From assembly GCA_013407085.1 (NCBI GenBank), contig JACCGJ010018783.1, forward strand, positions 91,314-155,313: a stretch of DNA of 64,000 nt, read 5' to 3'. This document shows, in pieces, positions 54,031 to 64,000 of the stretch. A model generated the notes under the pieces. That model was not told the origin of the DNA. It worked only from the letters and a program-made list of their open reading frames with translations, and made no database searches. The position numbers and the translations under genes are program-made. This DNA is from Atriophallophorus winterbourni (lineage: Eukaryota > Platyhelminthes > Trematoda > Plagiorchiida > Microphallidae). Numbering within the stretch: the stretch's first letter is position 1; every line of letters starts with the position of its first letter.

Positions 54031-54489
54031 ATACGAGTATAGCACGAATTTAAAGTACCTTTTCTTTGAATGTATTCATTTAAATGTTGCGGTAGCATTG
54101 TTCCCATCAAAATCGCTATAAATACGTATATAAGATTGCACAAACTATACGAATGGAATCGAAAAAATCGTAGGCAGATGCTGCCATAGTGAAGCAGCTC
54201 ACAGTTACTTAGTTATCGTCTAACTATGAGAAATGAAAAAGGTCAACAATTGTTCTGTTTCAGTGGTAAGGATGATAAATGTTTTTATCCCACTGAATAT
54301 TCCATTAGTGATTTATAAACATGCATTCGATAGCTTCGTTCAAGTAAATTGTTAAGAGAATCAGGAGACATGAAACTTTCCCTCGTGATTACTCGAAAGA
54401 AATAAGGAAAGTAATTTATTTGAAGTTAGATGCGTGATCACACGACAAAAGTCAAATTTTCGCTTACAGATAGAAAATATCTTCCTAAT

Positions 54490-54606
54490 GACTCAATTTA
54501 TTTTGTATATATATTTATTGTCCTTATACGAATATCCTGTGGTGTTGTACAGCTACGAGCTTTTTATACCATAAATTCTTGAATCTTGAATCTTGAATCT
54601 TGAATA
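54490..54606 (+). mobile_element. CR1-like 3' terminus with (TTGAATC)n tail
   Basis: ttgtacagctacgagctttt, then tataccataaattc followed by about four TTGAATC units. The body matches the family-H end at 4925-4965, which has a TATTGATC tail. Confidence 0.6.
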
Positions 54607-54859
54607 TTTCATAGCGACTATTCAAATCGTCCCTGTTATAGCCGGCTTCACATTCATGATTTTTTCTCAAGGAAATGTAAACTGTTTCGAACGAACACCC
54701 GGGTGTTAGTGTTAGTAGTTTTTTCGATGGTAGACGTTCTTCATATAAAGCTACAAGTTCCTGGTGTACTTCACTGACGATTTTTCTTTATGAGAACACT
54801 TTTCCACAATCAGTGGGTTATGCTGTATTGAAAATATTACATAAGTTTAAACAAGGTTA

Positions 54860-55300
54860 TACTTGTATGCCAACTGTTATATAGGGTTCGTACAACGAAC
54901 CACGATGTTCAGACACGGAATCACAAAGTGATTCTTGGTCAAGCACTCGAGGCGCTTATGGATGACCAAAGTAATGTGTTGCTCACATCCCCATCCCTTA
55001 CACACCACTACCGGTTTCTGACTGTTTGCCGTCGTCAGGTTGAGACAGTAAGATCAGGTTCAATGAGCCTTGAAACAGTGGATTAAATGTAAAAAAGGTT
55101 ATACTTGTATGCCAACTGTTATATGGGGTTCGTACCTATATAACAGTTGGATTACAAGTATAACGTTGTTTACCTTTAATCCACTGTTTCAAGGCTCACT
55201 GAACCTGATCTTACTGTTTCCACCTGACGATGGCAAACAGCCTGAAACCGATAGTGGTTTGTAAGGGATGGGGATGTGAGCAACACATTACTTTGGTCAT
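54860..55300. repeat. Head-to-head hammerhead repeat pair, family HA
   Basis: A minus unit (about 54865-55080) and a plus unit (about 55140-55300) form an inverted repeat with arms of about 150 bases or more, e.g. ttatacttgtatgccaactg against cagttggattacaagtataa. Ribozyme HA-3 (minus): CTGACGA 55038-55032, GAAA 55018-55015, GTA, stem II cggc/gtca. Ribozyme HA-4 (plus): CTGACGA 55224-55230, stem II tggc/gcct, GAAA 55244-55247, triplet ATA. Both keep the core with weakened stem II or III. Confidence 0.7.
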
Positions 55301-55782
55301 TACATAAGTTTATTTTAACATGCGTATGCTCACTGTATTACAGGTGACAGCAGAGGGTTTACCGAGTCAATCATATCGTTTAATAGTTTGGAAGTCAAAT
55401 ATTTCTTCTAAAATTTAACGAATTCAAGGCAGATGTAATGTGAGCATGTAGTCTAAACCACTTGCAACCGGTGAAAATCTTGTCATATTGCTTTCGATGT
55501 AATACCGAAAGATGCGAATACCTTTCTTAATTATTTATTTTGAATTTTTCAATTGATGGACTACCATTTCTCATAACACCTAATCCAACTGAACTATCCA
55601 AAATTTAAAAATATTTCATTTTATGTTTGAATGAGCGACCGAATATTCATGGTTGTTGCTACGTTCCTTAGTTTTCGAATATCTAAAGAATGGAAAAACA
55701 TCATTAGTTGCAAAACTGAAGATTAATCGCTTCATTTTATGCGAAATATTCAACGCCGATCTAACAATTAACATTTTATTTT

Positions 55783-55784
<2 letters not shown>

Positions 55785-55816
<32 letters not shown>
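55785..55816. repeat. (TA)n microsatellite
   Basis: Uninterrupted TA dinucleotides preceded by ttttactatata. Confidence 0.9.
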
Positions 55817-55818
<2 letters not shown>

Positions 55819-55864
55819 TTATTTTTTGCAACCACCAAGTAGCCGCAGTACAATCGGGATCCAC

Positions 55865-56600
55865 AATAAATTGAAACAGGTGAAAATAATAAAATAATGT
55901 TTAAAATTTGTATACACTGTTCGATAAGACAGATACGTCCAGCCTTTTAAGTCACATGTGCTCAAACTAATGTCTTGGTCACAACCCCGTGTTTGCATAC
56001 ATACGCATCCCACACCCAATGACTGGTTTCATTAGGACACTACGATCACAAACCCTAGGTATTTTGTAGATACTTTAAATATATATTTTTATTCATTGAA
56101 TAGTTTTATGTTCAATATTCGATGGCTGTTACTTTAATTGTCAGGAAACATGAGACAATATACATACATTTCATTTAAATGAGCTCTAAGTTATTTAAAT
56201 CAGCGTAACGAATAACTCCTTTGAGAGTAGAGAAGAAAGAATACTAGATTATACGTAATGACATCGCTAACAAAGTCATACACTTGCTAAATGGTTCGGA
56301 ATAGATTCGAATTTATTTTGTGAAGATTTTCATGAGAATAGTAAGGTGTATAAATAGAGAATCATACTTTAATATAGAACATTTGATAAGCGAATTTCTT
56401 GTTTGATTGATTGAAAGAAATTGTATTGAATCTATGGATTGTTTGCGTATGGATTGATTGATAAAACTTTAGGTTCTTCAATTGAGTCATTGATTAATTT
56501 ACTCAAAACTTGATATTTTGATATAGCTTATTTCAACTATACACAATTTGTTTAATTAACATCATTCTTAAAACGCATACACTATAAATAACTTTGTTTC
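55865..56600. promoter_or_regulatory. Upstream region of the 962-codon gene, probable intron or outron
   Basis: AT-rich with no recognisable repeats. It ends in a strong acceptor, ataactttgtttcag at 56588-56602, 27 bases before the ATG. This could accept a spliced leader (outron) or end a 5' UTR intron. No convincing core promoter was picked out. Confidence 0.45.
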
Positions 56601-56629
56601 AGACTTGATAAAAATTTGTTCGTAACAAA

Positions 56630-59518
56630 ATGGGAAACGGACAGGACAAGGAAAGCATCACGCGGGACGAAAATCAGAAATTCGCATCTAAAGGTGCTTC
56701 AATTATCGCAAATTATTTGCTTGAAAAATATCCGACAGACCTCATGCAAGACACCACGTGTTTGACGGGTGAACATTATGAGAAGCTTGGCAGCATTTTA
56801 CAAGAGACGATAAATATTCCCTCCAAAGATGATGACCCAAAATGTGAAGATGAGGCTCTCAATAACTTTCCACGAAAAATATCCGAAAATCCACATTCGG
56901 AATGTGAGGATATAAAAAATGATGCAGTTAAAAATGATATCGAAACAAACTATCGGAAAGATACATCTGTTGAACATGAAAATAGGAAAATGGAAAAAGG
57001 TGGTTCTCGCGAAAAATTGCCTGATATATGGATAAGATTAGCCGATTCCATGGATAGACTAACTTTTGACGAACAGACACTTATTTCCGATTATAGTGAT
57101 ATCCCTCCCGTTAACCAACCCACGAGAGGAGTTAATAATAATAACGAGAATTGTTTTGTTTCTTCCCCGCAAAACGATAATAAATTAACTGATCGTGGAA
57201 CGAAAATTTCACCGCCGTGTAACAACACCAGCAGAGATATATCGGATAAAACAACACAAGATTTAGAACCGATATCATATGAGGAAATCTCCGAAGGGAA
57301 GTCTTCCGAGGATGTCATCTTGCACAAAGCAGAATTCATCAAAGGTAACGGAGCAGTGGAAAATGCAGCTAAATTAATTGGCAATAATCCAGTTTTGCAT
57401 GAAGATGAATGTAAGTTTATTTGTGATTTGGAAACAATGGATAATGATGCGCTCACTAGTAACATCACCACAAATAATGATGAGAATTCAACGCAAGATG
57501 AATCTGAAAAATGTAACCTTGAAAAGACAGCTGCAAACAGTGAAACAAATTCAAGCTTACCATCAGAATTAAAACCTGAAAAAGCGAATGCAAGTAAGAA
57601 TCTAGTTGACACGGATAGCGGGAGTGGGGTTAAATTACCTGGTGATAAAACTGAAGCGCAATCTCATTTGGATTCTGTACAAAATAATAAAACGTTAGAA
57701 GATTTTGTGAGAGAGACATTTGTTATGTTAATGGAAGGAATTTGTATTGATTTTTGGGGTGATACACAAATTATTAACGATGAATTTGAGCTTTCGAACG
57801 ACAATCATATCTTTTCACTGTTGCCAAACACGGAAAATGAAAAATCTACTAATGCTTTACCTACATATCCCCAGGAGATTAGAAATCAAGATGAAAACGT
57901 ATTATCCGAAATTGAAGCGTCTGCTGCTGAAATCGTTAATGATATTTTTCAGAGTGCTTTAGAAGTATTCAAAGGTGATACAACATTGATTAACAATCAG
58001 GAAATGCTCGATGAATCGGCTGCACAGTACACCAACAATGGTTCAAAGAAACCTGCTGAGAGCTTTGTGAATGATCTACCGGAAAACAACTTAAACGGAA
58101 TGTTAAAATTACAAACGAATAAATCATTATTCGAACCAGAAAACCTGAAAAACGCCAGTGCAGTTCAATTAGCCGAGTGCATTCTTCACAGTCCCATCGA
58201 TATCTATTCCAATGAAACGAGCCTTACACTTGAAGGTGAACTGACAAGTGAACATGCGAATTTTGGAATTGAGCGTCAGCTGAGCGATTCAGAGGATACA
58301 AATAAAATTCAAACTGAACTTCCGGCAATATTTTATTTAGATGATTGTTGTTTAGTAAACGATGAGATATGCACGAACCGAACAAAGGAAATCAATAATG
58401 GAGTCAAGGGTTCTCATGAATTATCCCATATTTTGTCCAGGATTTGTGGAACAGATGATGAATCGATAAAATTTGAAAATGTTTGCCTTATTCCAAACCT
58501 ACTTGCAACGAATGAGAAAAAAATCGGTTTATCGCAAAAAAGTGATTTGTGTATATCTGCTCCCGAAATAGCTAGCAAAATTCTAACAGAAGGACAACTC
58601 TATTCGGCCGCAAAGCCAACCAATAGAAGAAAACGTTCCAATAAACTGTTATTCAAAAAGCAGCTTACGTTCTCCTTAGCATATAATAAGCTATCTAAGT
58701 CCCGCATCACTGTTCACCTTTCAAAACAAAACAGAGCCAAATCTTCTCCCTATCTGCATACGGCGGATAAAAATTTTTCCGATATCTACGATACGCCTCG
58801 TAACAAGTCATTACCTCGTCTTCACCGGGAATATCGACCGAAACCTCTTTATCATCATCGGAAAACAGTTAGGATACGCCAAGAGCATCATCCTTCATTA
58901 TCCGAGAGGAACGCGCCTAATTCAGTGAGCATTAAGCCAGTTGAAAGTCAATTAAATAATTCATTTCCCGACGCCAATCCACCATCCGATGAAGATGATG
59001 ATTTGAAATATTCGAAAATAATTTCATTTTGGCGGTCGGTATGCGCTTATAGTCCATCGAATGCTCATAAATCACCAAAATTACCTCGTTCAATGGGATC
59101 TTGGAATCTGAGTGAGGAATCGACTGCAAAAGATCAACGTTTGCTCCGTGAACCAACACAAACCCAAGGTCATGGCTATGCCCATTGGAAGACCAGTCTT
59201 AGTCACCCAAAATATGACAAGATTCTTTCGAAACAAGCAGCAAATCGTTCGCTATACTGGTACTATCCACCCGTCATTCTGGAAGGCGACCCACCATCCG
59301 AAAAAGTCAAGATATGTAAAGGTGAACACGTATTTAGAAGTAAAAAGTCTGTAAAAACCAGGTCCAAAAGTGAAAGCACTGGCCAATCCCGTGATAAAGC
59401 TATTTCTAATCCAACATGGACACCACCTTTGCGACGAATAGCACCTTGGCAACTTAACGAGGATGCGGATGCAGACTCTGAGGATTCAATGCAATTTAGT
59501 CACATTATCAAACTTTGA
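56630..59518 (+). CDS. Acidic repeat protein of unknown family, possible kinase-anchoring helices
   Basis: 962 codons without an intron. The start is chosen for its context (aaaATGgg) just after a splice acceptor. Residues 1-640 are acidic and Asn/Ser-rich, probably disordered, apart from a degenerate repeat of about 33 residues beginning with an amphipathic helix: 23-34 (ASIIANYLLEKY), 242-251 (AVENAAKLIG), 356-367 (LEDFVRETFVML), 432-443 (AAEIVNDIFQSA), 511-522 (AVQLAECILHSP), 644-655 (APEIASKILTEG). Several are followed by a D-T-T-x-[LI] stretch. The 432-443 copy fits the general PKA RII-binding helix pattern. Residues 665-677 (NRRKRSNKLLFKK) are a basic cluster, and the C-terminal third is basic and Ser/Pro-rich (SLYWYYPPVILEGDPPSEK). 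No signal peptide, membrane segment or known enzyme motif. I do not recognise the family. Confidence 0.85.
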   Translation: MGNGQDKESITRDENQKFASKGASIIANYLLEKYPTDLMQDTTCLTGEHYEKLGSILQETINIPSKDDDPKCEDEALNNFPRKISENPHSECEDIKNDAVKNDIETNYRKDTSVEHENRKMEKGGSREKLPDIWIRLADSMDRLTFDEQTLISDYSDIPPVNQPTRGVNNNNENCFVSSPQNDNKLTDRGTKISPPCNNTSRDISDKTTQDLEPISYEEISEGKSSEDVILHKAEFIKGNGAVENAAKLIGNNPVLHEDECKFICDLETMDNDALTSNITTNNDENSTQDESEKCNLEKTAANSETNSSLPSELKPEKANASKNLVDTDSGSGVKLPGDKTEAQSHLDSVQNNKTLEDFVRETFVMLMEGICIDFWGDTQIINDEFELSNDNHIFSLLPNTENEKSTNALPTYPQEIRNQDENVLSEIEASAAEIVNDIFQSALEVFKGDTTLINNQEMLDESAAQYTNNGSKKPAESFVNDLPENNLNGMLKLQTNKSLFEPENLKNASAVQLAECILHSPIDIYSNETSLTLEGELTSEHANFGIERQLSDSEDTNKIQTELPAIFYLDDCCLVNDEICTNRTKEINNGVKGSHELSHILSRICGTDDESIKFENVCLIPNLLATNEKKIGLSQKSDLCISAPEIASKILTEGQLYSAAKPTNRRKRSNKLLFKKQLTFSLAYNKLSKSRITVHLSKQNRAKSSPYLHTADKNFSDIYDTPRNKSLPRLHREYRPKPLYHHRKTVRIRQEHHPSLSERNAPNSVSIKPVESQLNNSFPDANPPSDEDDDLKYSKIISFWRSVCAYSPSNAHKSPKLPRSMGSWNLSEESTAKDQRLLREPTQTQGHGYAHWKTSLSHPKYDKILSKQAANRSLYWYYPPVILEGDPPSEKVKICKGEHVFRSKKSVKTRSKSESTGQSRDKAISNPTWTPPLRRIAPWQLNEDADADSEDSMQFSHIIKL

Positions 59519-59586
59519 TCAAGATAAACGTTTTCAAATTGTAAATAAGCGTTAAGATTATGGAGAATATAAATTACGTTTTCTTG

Positions 59587-59592
59587 AATAAA
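59587..59592 (+). terminator. Poly(A) signal AATAAA
   Basis: Canonical hexamer 69 bases after the stop codon of the 962-codon gene, followed by T-rich sequence. Confidence 0.7.
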
Positions 59593-59599
59593 TGATAAT

Positions 59600-60100
59600 T
59601 TATTTCTATAAACGCGAAGTGGTAGTCGGGAAACTCAGAAAAACTGATCCATTTTTTGAAGTCATTTCGCATATTCTCACATCCTGAGCTGCTTTTTTCA
59701 GTTAAAGGTAAAGTTTAGTAATGATATTTCTTGGATGAAGATATGGGGCAATCTGCTGATATCAATGTTGACTAAAGCGCGGTTTACAAACGGCTGAGAC
59801 GATCGCCAATAGCGAAACATTTTATATCGTTGAAACCACTGTTAGATAAGGCTGGCACGACCATACTGTTCAATCGACTGCTCTGTCACATGGCATTGAT
59901 CAAAATATACAAATTTAAATGCATTCATATCACATATTCGTCGACCAGTTAGTTGGTGCTTGCAATCAATAAAATCAAGTATCATGATTTTTTGGTGAAA
60001 AAAATTGCAATCGCTTTATGCGTACAATTATATGACAGCTACAAAATATAAATAGGATTCAATCAAAATTTCATTGAGGTGTTTGGTTTATGTGGGTTCA
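59600..60100. other. Intergenic, AT-rich
   Basis: No gene seen. About 59780-59830 (aaacggctgagacgatcgcc) faintly resembles the right arm of the foldback at 39382. Confidence 0.35.
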
Positions 60101-60104
60101 TTTG

Positions 60105-60665
60105 GGGTCAATAAACAGTGCCGAAAGTAGAGTGATCTTATGTATAAGCATCCATTTCGATTTCAAATCACGAATTGTGGTAGCGTTCACAATATCCTGT
60201 GATAGTGAATAATACAATCGAGGCTTGAGTGCGCTATAACGAGGCAACTTAAATGACTCTGTGTATTCTTGGGGGGACTGACATCTATTAAATCGTAGAG
60301 AGGATAATGTCGATCTTTGTCCAGTCTTTGTGTAAAATCGGTCAATCCCAGTTCATAACATCACTTTTGATATGGGACGTGCTGCATCCCATCAAACAGC
60401 TTCCTCGCTCGGTGGTAAAGTTTATCCAGCAATCCAATGTCTTTACCCAGCCAAGATGCACAAACTGGGATCATGTACCCTATAGTTGGATGGATGCAAG
60501 TATTTATAATACGGGGAGCGTTTTAGGAGAGAACTGCCCAAATATTCTCCTCAGCATTCCCAATATACCGCTCGCCCTGTTGAAGACTTTCTAGCAACGA
60601 CTATGTGGTTTCAGGTTATTAGTAATCCAGATTCAAAAATAATTCTCAGCGCTGGTCCAAGCAAA
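60105..60665 (-). mobile_element. CR1-like C-terminal RT fragment, copy P
   Basis: Minus-strand translation shows INTCIHPTIGYMIPVCASWL, GKDIGLLDKLYHRARKLFDG, then MQHVPYQK and, toward the 3' side, DVSPPRIHRVI. This matches the '..tyirp..eyavqaWsPwl.kD..lle..qrratkl..g' block of family D (26,500) with several frameshifts. 5'-truncated and old. Confidence 0.65.
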
Positions 60666-60804
60666 GTTTACGTGACCAATATGACATGTATGCACGTAAT
60701 GCCGGACAAGTTGTAACATGTAACATTTTTATGTTGAAAGGCATCTGATTTAGTTGAGACCAGTGATACATGCCGTCCAGGAAAAGGCTTGGGATTAGGA
60801 TCCG

Positions 60805-60905
60805 AATGCTCATTTGCATGTATTTCCATTACACACACACACATCTCACGACCTGTTTCGTGCTGTTTGCGCTCATTAGGATCCGCATGCACTTGAATGC
60901 ATCCA
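60805..60905 (-). ncRNA. Hammerhead repeat HB-4 (decayed)
   Basis: Minus strand: gcatgcggatcc joins directly to TAATGA, gcgc/gcac with an aaaca loop, GAAA, caggtc and gtgagatg. Relative to HB-3 the stem I 5' strand (about 19 bases) is deleted and the core G5 is A. It keeps the upstream gcatgcggatcc block of family HB. Confidence 0.6.
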
Positions 60906-61774
60906 CTTTTGTATCGCCGGGCCGATATAAATATTAAACAAAAGATTATCATCCAATGAAACACATGAAATTATTTTGTTCAAATATGAAATATGGAGAG
61001 ACACTTTATTGCTTTCTGTCACGCTGTTTTATAACGTTTATTTCAGTAATTAATATTTACAGCATGGTAACTAGCACGTAAAAATATTATCTGACGATAA
61101 AATTTGCAATCTACATCAGTTTTATCCTATCATGTATTTTTAGATTTTGCAGTGGTTTCTCGAATCAGTATGCGTTGATGCTCTTAGTTCAGCAAACATA
61201 GATGAAAAACATTGTGGACTTAATGTGTTTAAAATGTTTCCAAGCAAATTAGATGTGTGTGGCACGTGAATGATTGGTTTGAAACGGATCCTTAAAAGAG
61301 TTCCTCACGTGACATACCAGAATGACGTTCGTAAACACATTCCATCGGTAATCGATAAGTAGTCGTGAACGTAATCACATTGAATTATCAAACGTTTCTC
61401 AAAATACGCAGAGGACTAAGTTCTTGTTTTCGCCAGAATTTTGAATGCTATTGAATGTTTAGACCATATTATGAATAGCGCATATTGAAATCATATGTTA
61501 GAGCCCTCGAGAAATGATTGGAGCTTTTTCGTCTGATGTGTATTAGCAAAAGAAAAAGGGCAATATACTGTGCGCAAATTAACAAACTGCTCGCTCGATC
61601 AACGGAATCTAAACTTTGAATTGAATAATTTAATAGACCCGCAACAATCTATCTATGAGATGACGAGTTCAATATAACTGAAGATGACTTCTTCAAAATG
61701 CCTAGAAATTTAAAAGAACGAATGGCACCGGGCCATGACAGGGGTAATCCAATCGTACTGAAAATCTACGCGCC
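60906..61774. other. Intergenic or 5' flank
   Basis: AT-rich; no coding region, repeat or structured motif recognised. Confidence 0.35.
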
Positions 61775-61975
61775 ATGGATTGCTTAACTAATTATTTCGA
61801 TATTTTTAACCGATATACATCGACTGAGGCAAAGACAGATAGCTTGAAAACAATTAAAATTACTCCAGTTCTTAAAAGCTCCATTAAAAAAACTTCGGTC
61901 CATTCTGTTAGGAGGGCGCCTCCTGTCGTACAAAAAGTGAACGAACTATCGATTAATCATCAACCAATATCGATG
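61775..61975 (+). CDS. Possible first coding exon of an unknown gene
   Basis: ATG in good context (gcgccATGG) opens a 67-codon frame ending exactly at ATG|GTGAGT, a strong donor, phase 0. Encodes MDCLTNYFDIFNRYTSTEAK, then TDSLKTIKITPVLKSSIKKT and SVHSVRRAPPVVQKVNELSI; basic, Ser/Thr/Lys-rich, no recognised domain, no signal peptide. No matching second exon was identified before 64,000. It may be a chance ORF. Confidence 0.4.
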
Positions 61976-64000
61976 GTGAGTTCAAATTATGATTTTCGCT
62001 CACTGTGATATTCACACATTCGCTCACTTGTGATACTCTTTGCTTTCGGTGAATAGACGAGTTGAGTGACGGTTGTGTTCTCTCTGACCACACGGGCTGG
62101 GCCAACAGTAGTGCAGTAAAGACATAGCACATTCATTTTCTTCACACGTGTTAAAAGTTTGGGAGAGAATATTTCTAGATCGAACTCAAAAAATATCTTA
62201 TAACAATGAGGATAATCAATCTGTATGTCGGAAAGAGGGTTTAATGTCGACTCTGTTGTGTACATAATTCATAGTGTTACATAAGCTCGACCAAAAGTTA
62301 GTAGCTGTCAAAGTATGCATCCTTAACTACACAAATGCGCTCAGCTCTGAAATTGTGTGAAGCAGTAGAACTACTACGAACACAGTCAACAACCAACTGA
62401 GTATGTGGATACGTTAGTTAGATGTCAACGGAATACGTTCTTCCTAGATCCCAGCTGTGAAATGAGTTCTTCAAGTTGTGATTCTTCCCAAATTCTTCTT
62501 TTCAACAAACGTTCTTGTTCACCCACATCCGCATCTAATTTTGATCACAAATACTTGGATGATGTGACCATTGGCTGAGCTGTAACTAGAAACAGCCTTT
62601 CAGATATCCTCTTGAAGGAATTACATGAACTCCATAAACTGTTTGAATACGGGTGTTTACTACTTTATGATAAGTGTGACGGTTTGTGTAGCAATCTTCA
62701 GTGATCAACAATCACATCCACATGCCTCAGTGGAGATAAATTTCCCGTATCTGGTATTCACCATCACTGATACGATAACCTGTACTCCTAAAATATTCTA
62801 TATTTATTAAAGTACGCAGGCTTTTATTTTACGCGTTTCGTCTTCGCACTATTGGCATTAATCCCGAACTGATCTCCCTTTCGACTCTCATTTGTGTCTT
62901 ACCTCATTTTTTATACTACTTTCCTGAAAATTTTCCTTCATTCCATTGCGCTAATAAGACGTTGTACCAAAATTATTTTGATCGGAAATTGAATTTTAAC
63001 AAAACAATCAGGGCTTTCAACTTGTAATCGACTAGATAACAACATTTTCATCGAAATTTCTCACCCACTCGGCACCGAAAGTGCCGAATCTCATTCTTTT
63101 TCAAAACACGATTAAATTATATCATATTTTCATCTCGAATATCAAAATATCAGCGTCTCTTCATCTATCTTCGTCTCAAGATAATATCTGATAAAAGGTT
63201 TCAGTCAGCGGACAATTGTGAAAACATTTATCTCGTTGAATTTAAGGTGAAACTGAATTTTCCAATATTTTCGAATAAAGCTTTTGAATTCTTCGAACAT
63301 GTTTTTCATAATCGAGATTTGTGAATTAAACTTCGGTTCAATATAAGCAGATGAAGTTTAGTGTTAGAAAACAATTCATTTCGGTTGAGACAAACGAAAT
63401 GAAAGGTATGCTGTATAGGGCGAAATTAGTATGCGAGTTCCCATGTTCGAACCTTGTCTTGACAGTAAGAAAGTGATTAACCCAGTTCCACTTGCTATTC
63501 ATATGTATCTACCTGGTCGCGAAATTCACCATCGCAGCCTAGCGCTGTGTTAATGGATGAAGCTTTATCACCTTCAAGTTTCACGAGAAAATATTCATAA
63601 ATGCATGATTCGAATCGTATAATGATTGCAAATTATCGTCGTTCAAACCAGTTTATTAGCAAATATGAAAAACAGATGCATAGCATGTTGGTGAACAAAA
63701 TATTCAAGATTTACTAGTTTGAAATTTTCATTTGAACTGACAAATATGAGACCGAATCTGTCGAGTAGTCAGAAATTATTAGTCTAAAACAGACGTTCAC
63801 AAACTAGTAATGCCGAAAACCCTTAGAATGTTTATTATGCTTTCACATCCCATTTAGAATGACAACAGAAATGAGCACAGAATATGAGAACTATTGACAA
63901 TGAATCAGCAGTGAATGACAACACTTAATATAACACAAATAACTAGAAAAGCATCTCTTTCTCCCAAGTAGTGCGAGCAGCTCAGCTTGATAAACCTTAG
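61976..64000. other. AT-rich, possible intron
   Basis: No further exons, repeats or RNA genes recognised. A 6-base inverted repeat with short arms, cggcac...gtgccg, lies at about 63070-63086. Confidence 0.35.

Noticed and set aside
56630..56660. N-myristoylation of the MGNGQDKES start
   Set aside because: Gly2 is present but position 6 is Asp rather than Ser/Thr, so the usual consensus is not met.
57091..57612. 173-codon minus-strand frame inside the 962-codon gene
   Set aside because: Shadow of the biased Asn/Asp/Ser codons on the opposite strand; no independent evidence.
1..64000. tRNA, rRNA, CRISPR or prokaryotic operons
   Set aside because: No cloverleaf with both A and B boxes, no rRNA-like conserved blocks, no regularly spaced repeat array, and splice sites with LINEs show a eukaryotic genome.

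Overview
The window reads as AT-rich nuclear DNA of a flatworm, most likely a digenean trematode. The grounds are a dense load of CR1-like and RTE-like LINEs of the kind known from schistosomes and other flukes, small exons separated by kilobase introns, and a strong 3' splice site a few bases upstream of a start codon, as expected where spliced-leader trans-splicing occurs. The species cannot be named from the sequence alone. No prokaryotic genes, viral genes, CRISPR arrays, rRNA or tRNA genes were seen.

Positions 1-34,500 are a graveyard of nested retroelements. At least three CR1-like lineages are present as whole or 5'-truncated copies on both strands, with several smaller pieces. The best preserved is a minus-strand element at about 25,925-30,640: ORF1 with a C4HC3 finger is intact, and ORF2 (endonuclease plus reverse transcriptase) is broken by what looks like one frameshift. 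RTE-type elements lie at 2.5-4.3 kb and 31.5-34.0 kb, with a further deleted copy at 45.5-48 kb. A 239-bp SINE-like repeat sits inside the first RTE with a clear 7-bp target-site duplication. Each CR1 family ends in its own short tandem tail.

Positions 34,700-56,600 hold the exons of a minus-strand gene for a carbonic anhydrase-related protein of the CA10/CA11 type (37,127 to at least 50,735). The residues at two zinc-ligand positions are Arg and Lys, so it should be a non-enzymatic protein. Its introns and flanks carry two families of short repeats with hammerhead self-cleaving ribozyme cores. They occur as tandem dimers of 232-242 bp and as head-to-head inverted pairs, the layout expected of metazoan retrozymes or Penelope-associated hammerheads. 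This is the most interesting system in the window.

Positions 56,600-59,600 hold a 962-codon intronless ORF (plus strand) with a splice acceptor 27 bases before the ATG and a poly(A) signal about 70 bases after the stop. The protein is acidic and of unknown family. It contains about six degenerate copies of a short amphipathic-helix motif (A-x-x-[IL]-[AV]-x-x-[IL]-[FL]); one copy fits the general pattern of PKA RII-binding helices. Downstream are a CR1 fragment, one more decayed hammerhead, and a possible first coding exon of another gene (61,775-61,975).
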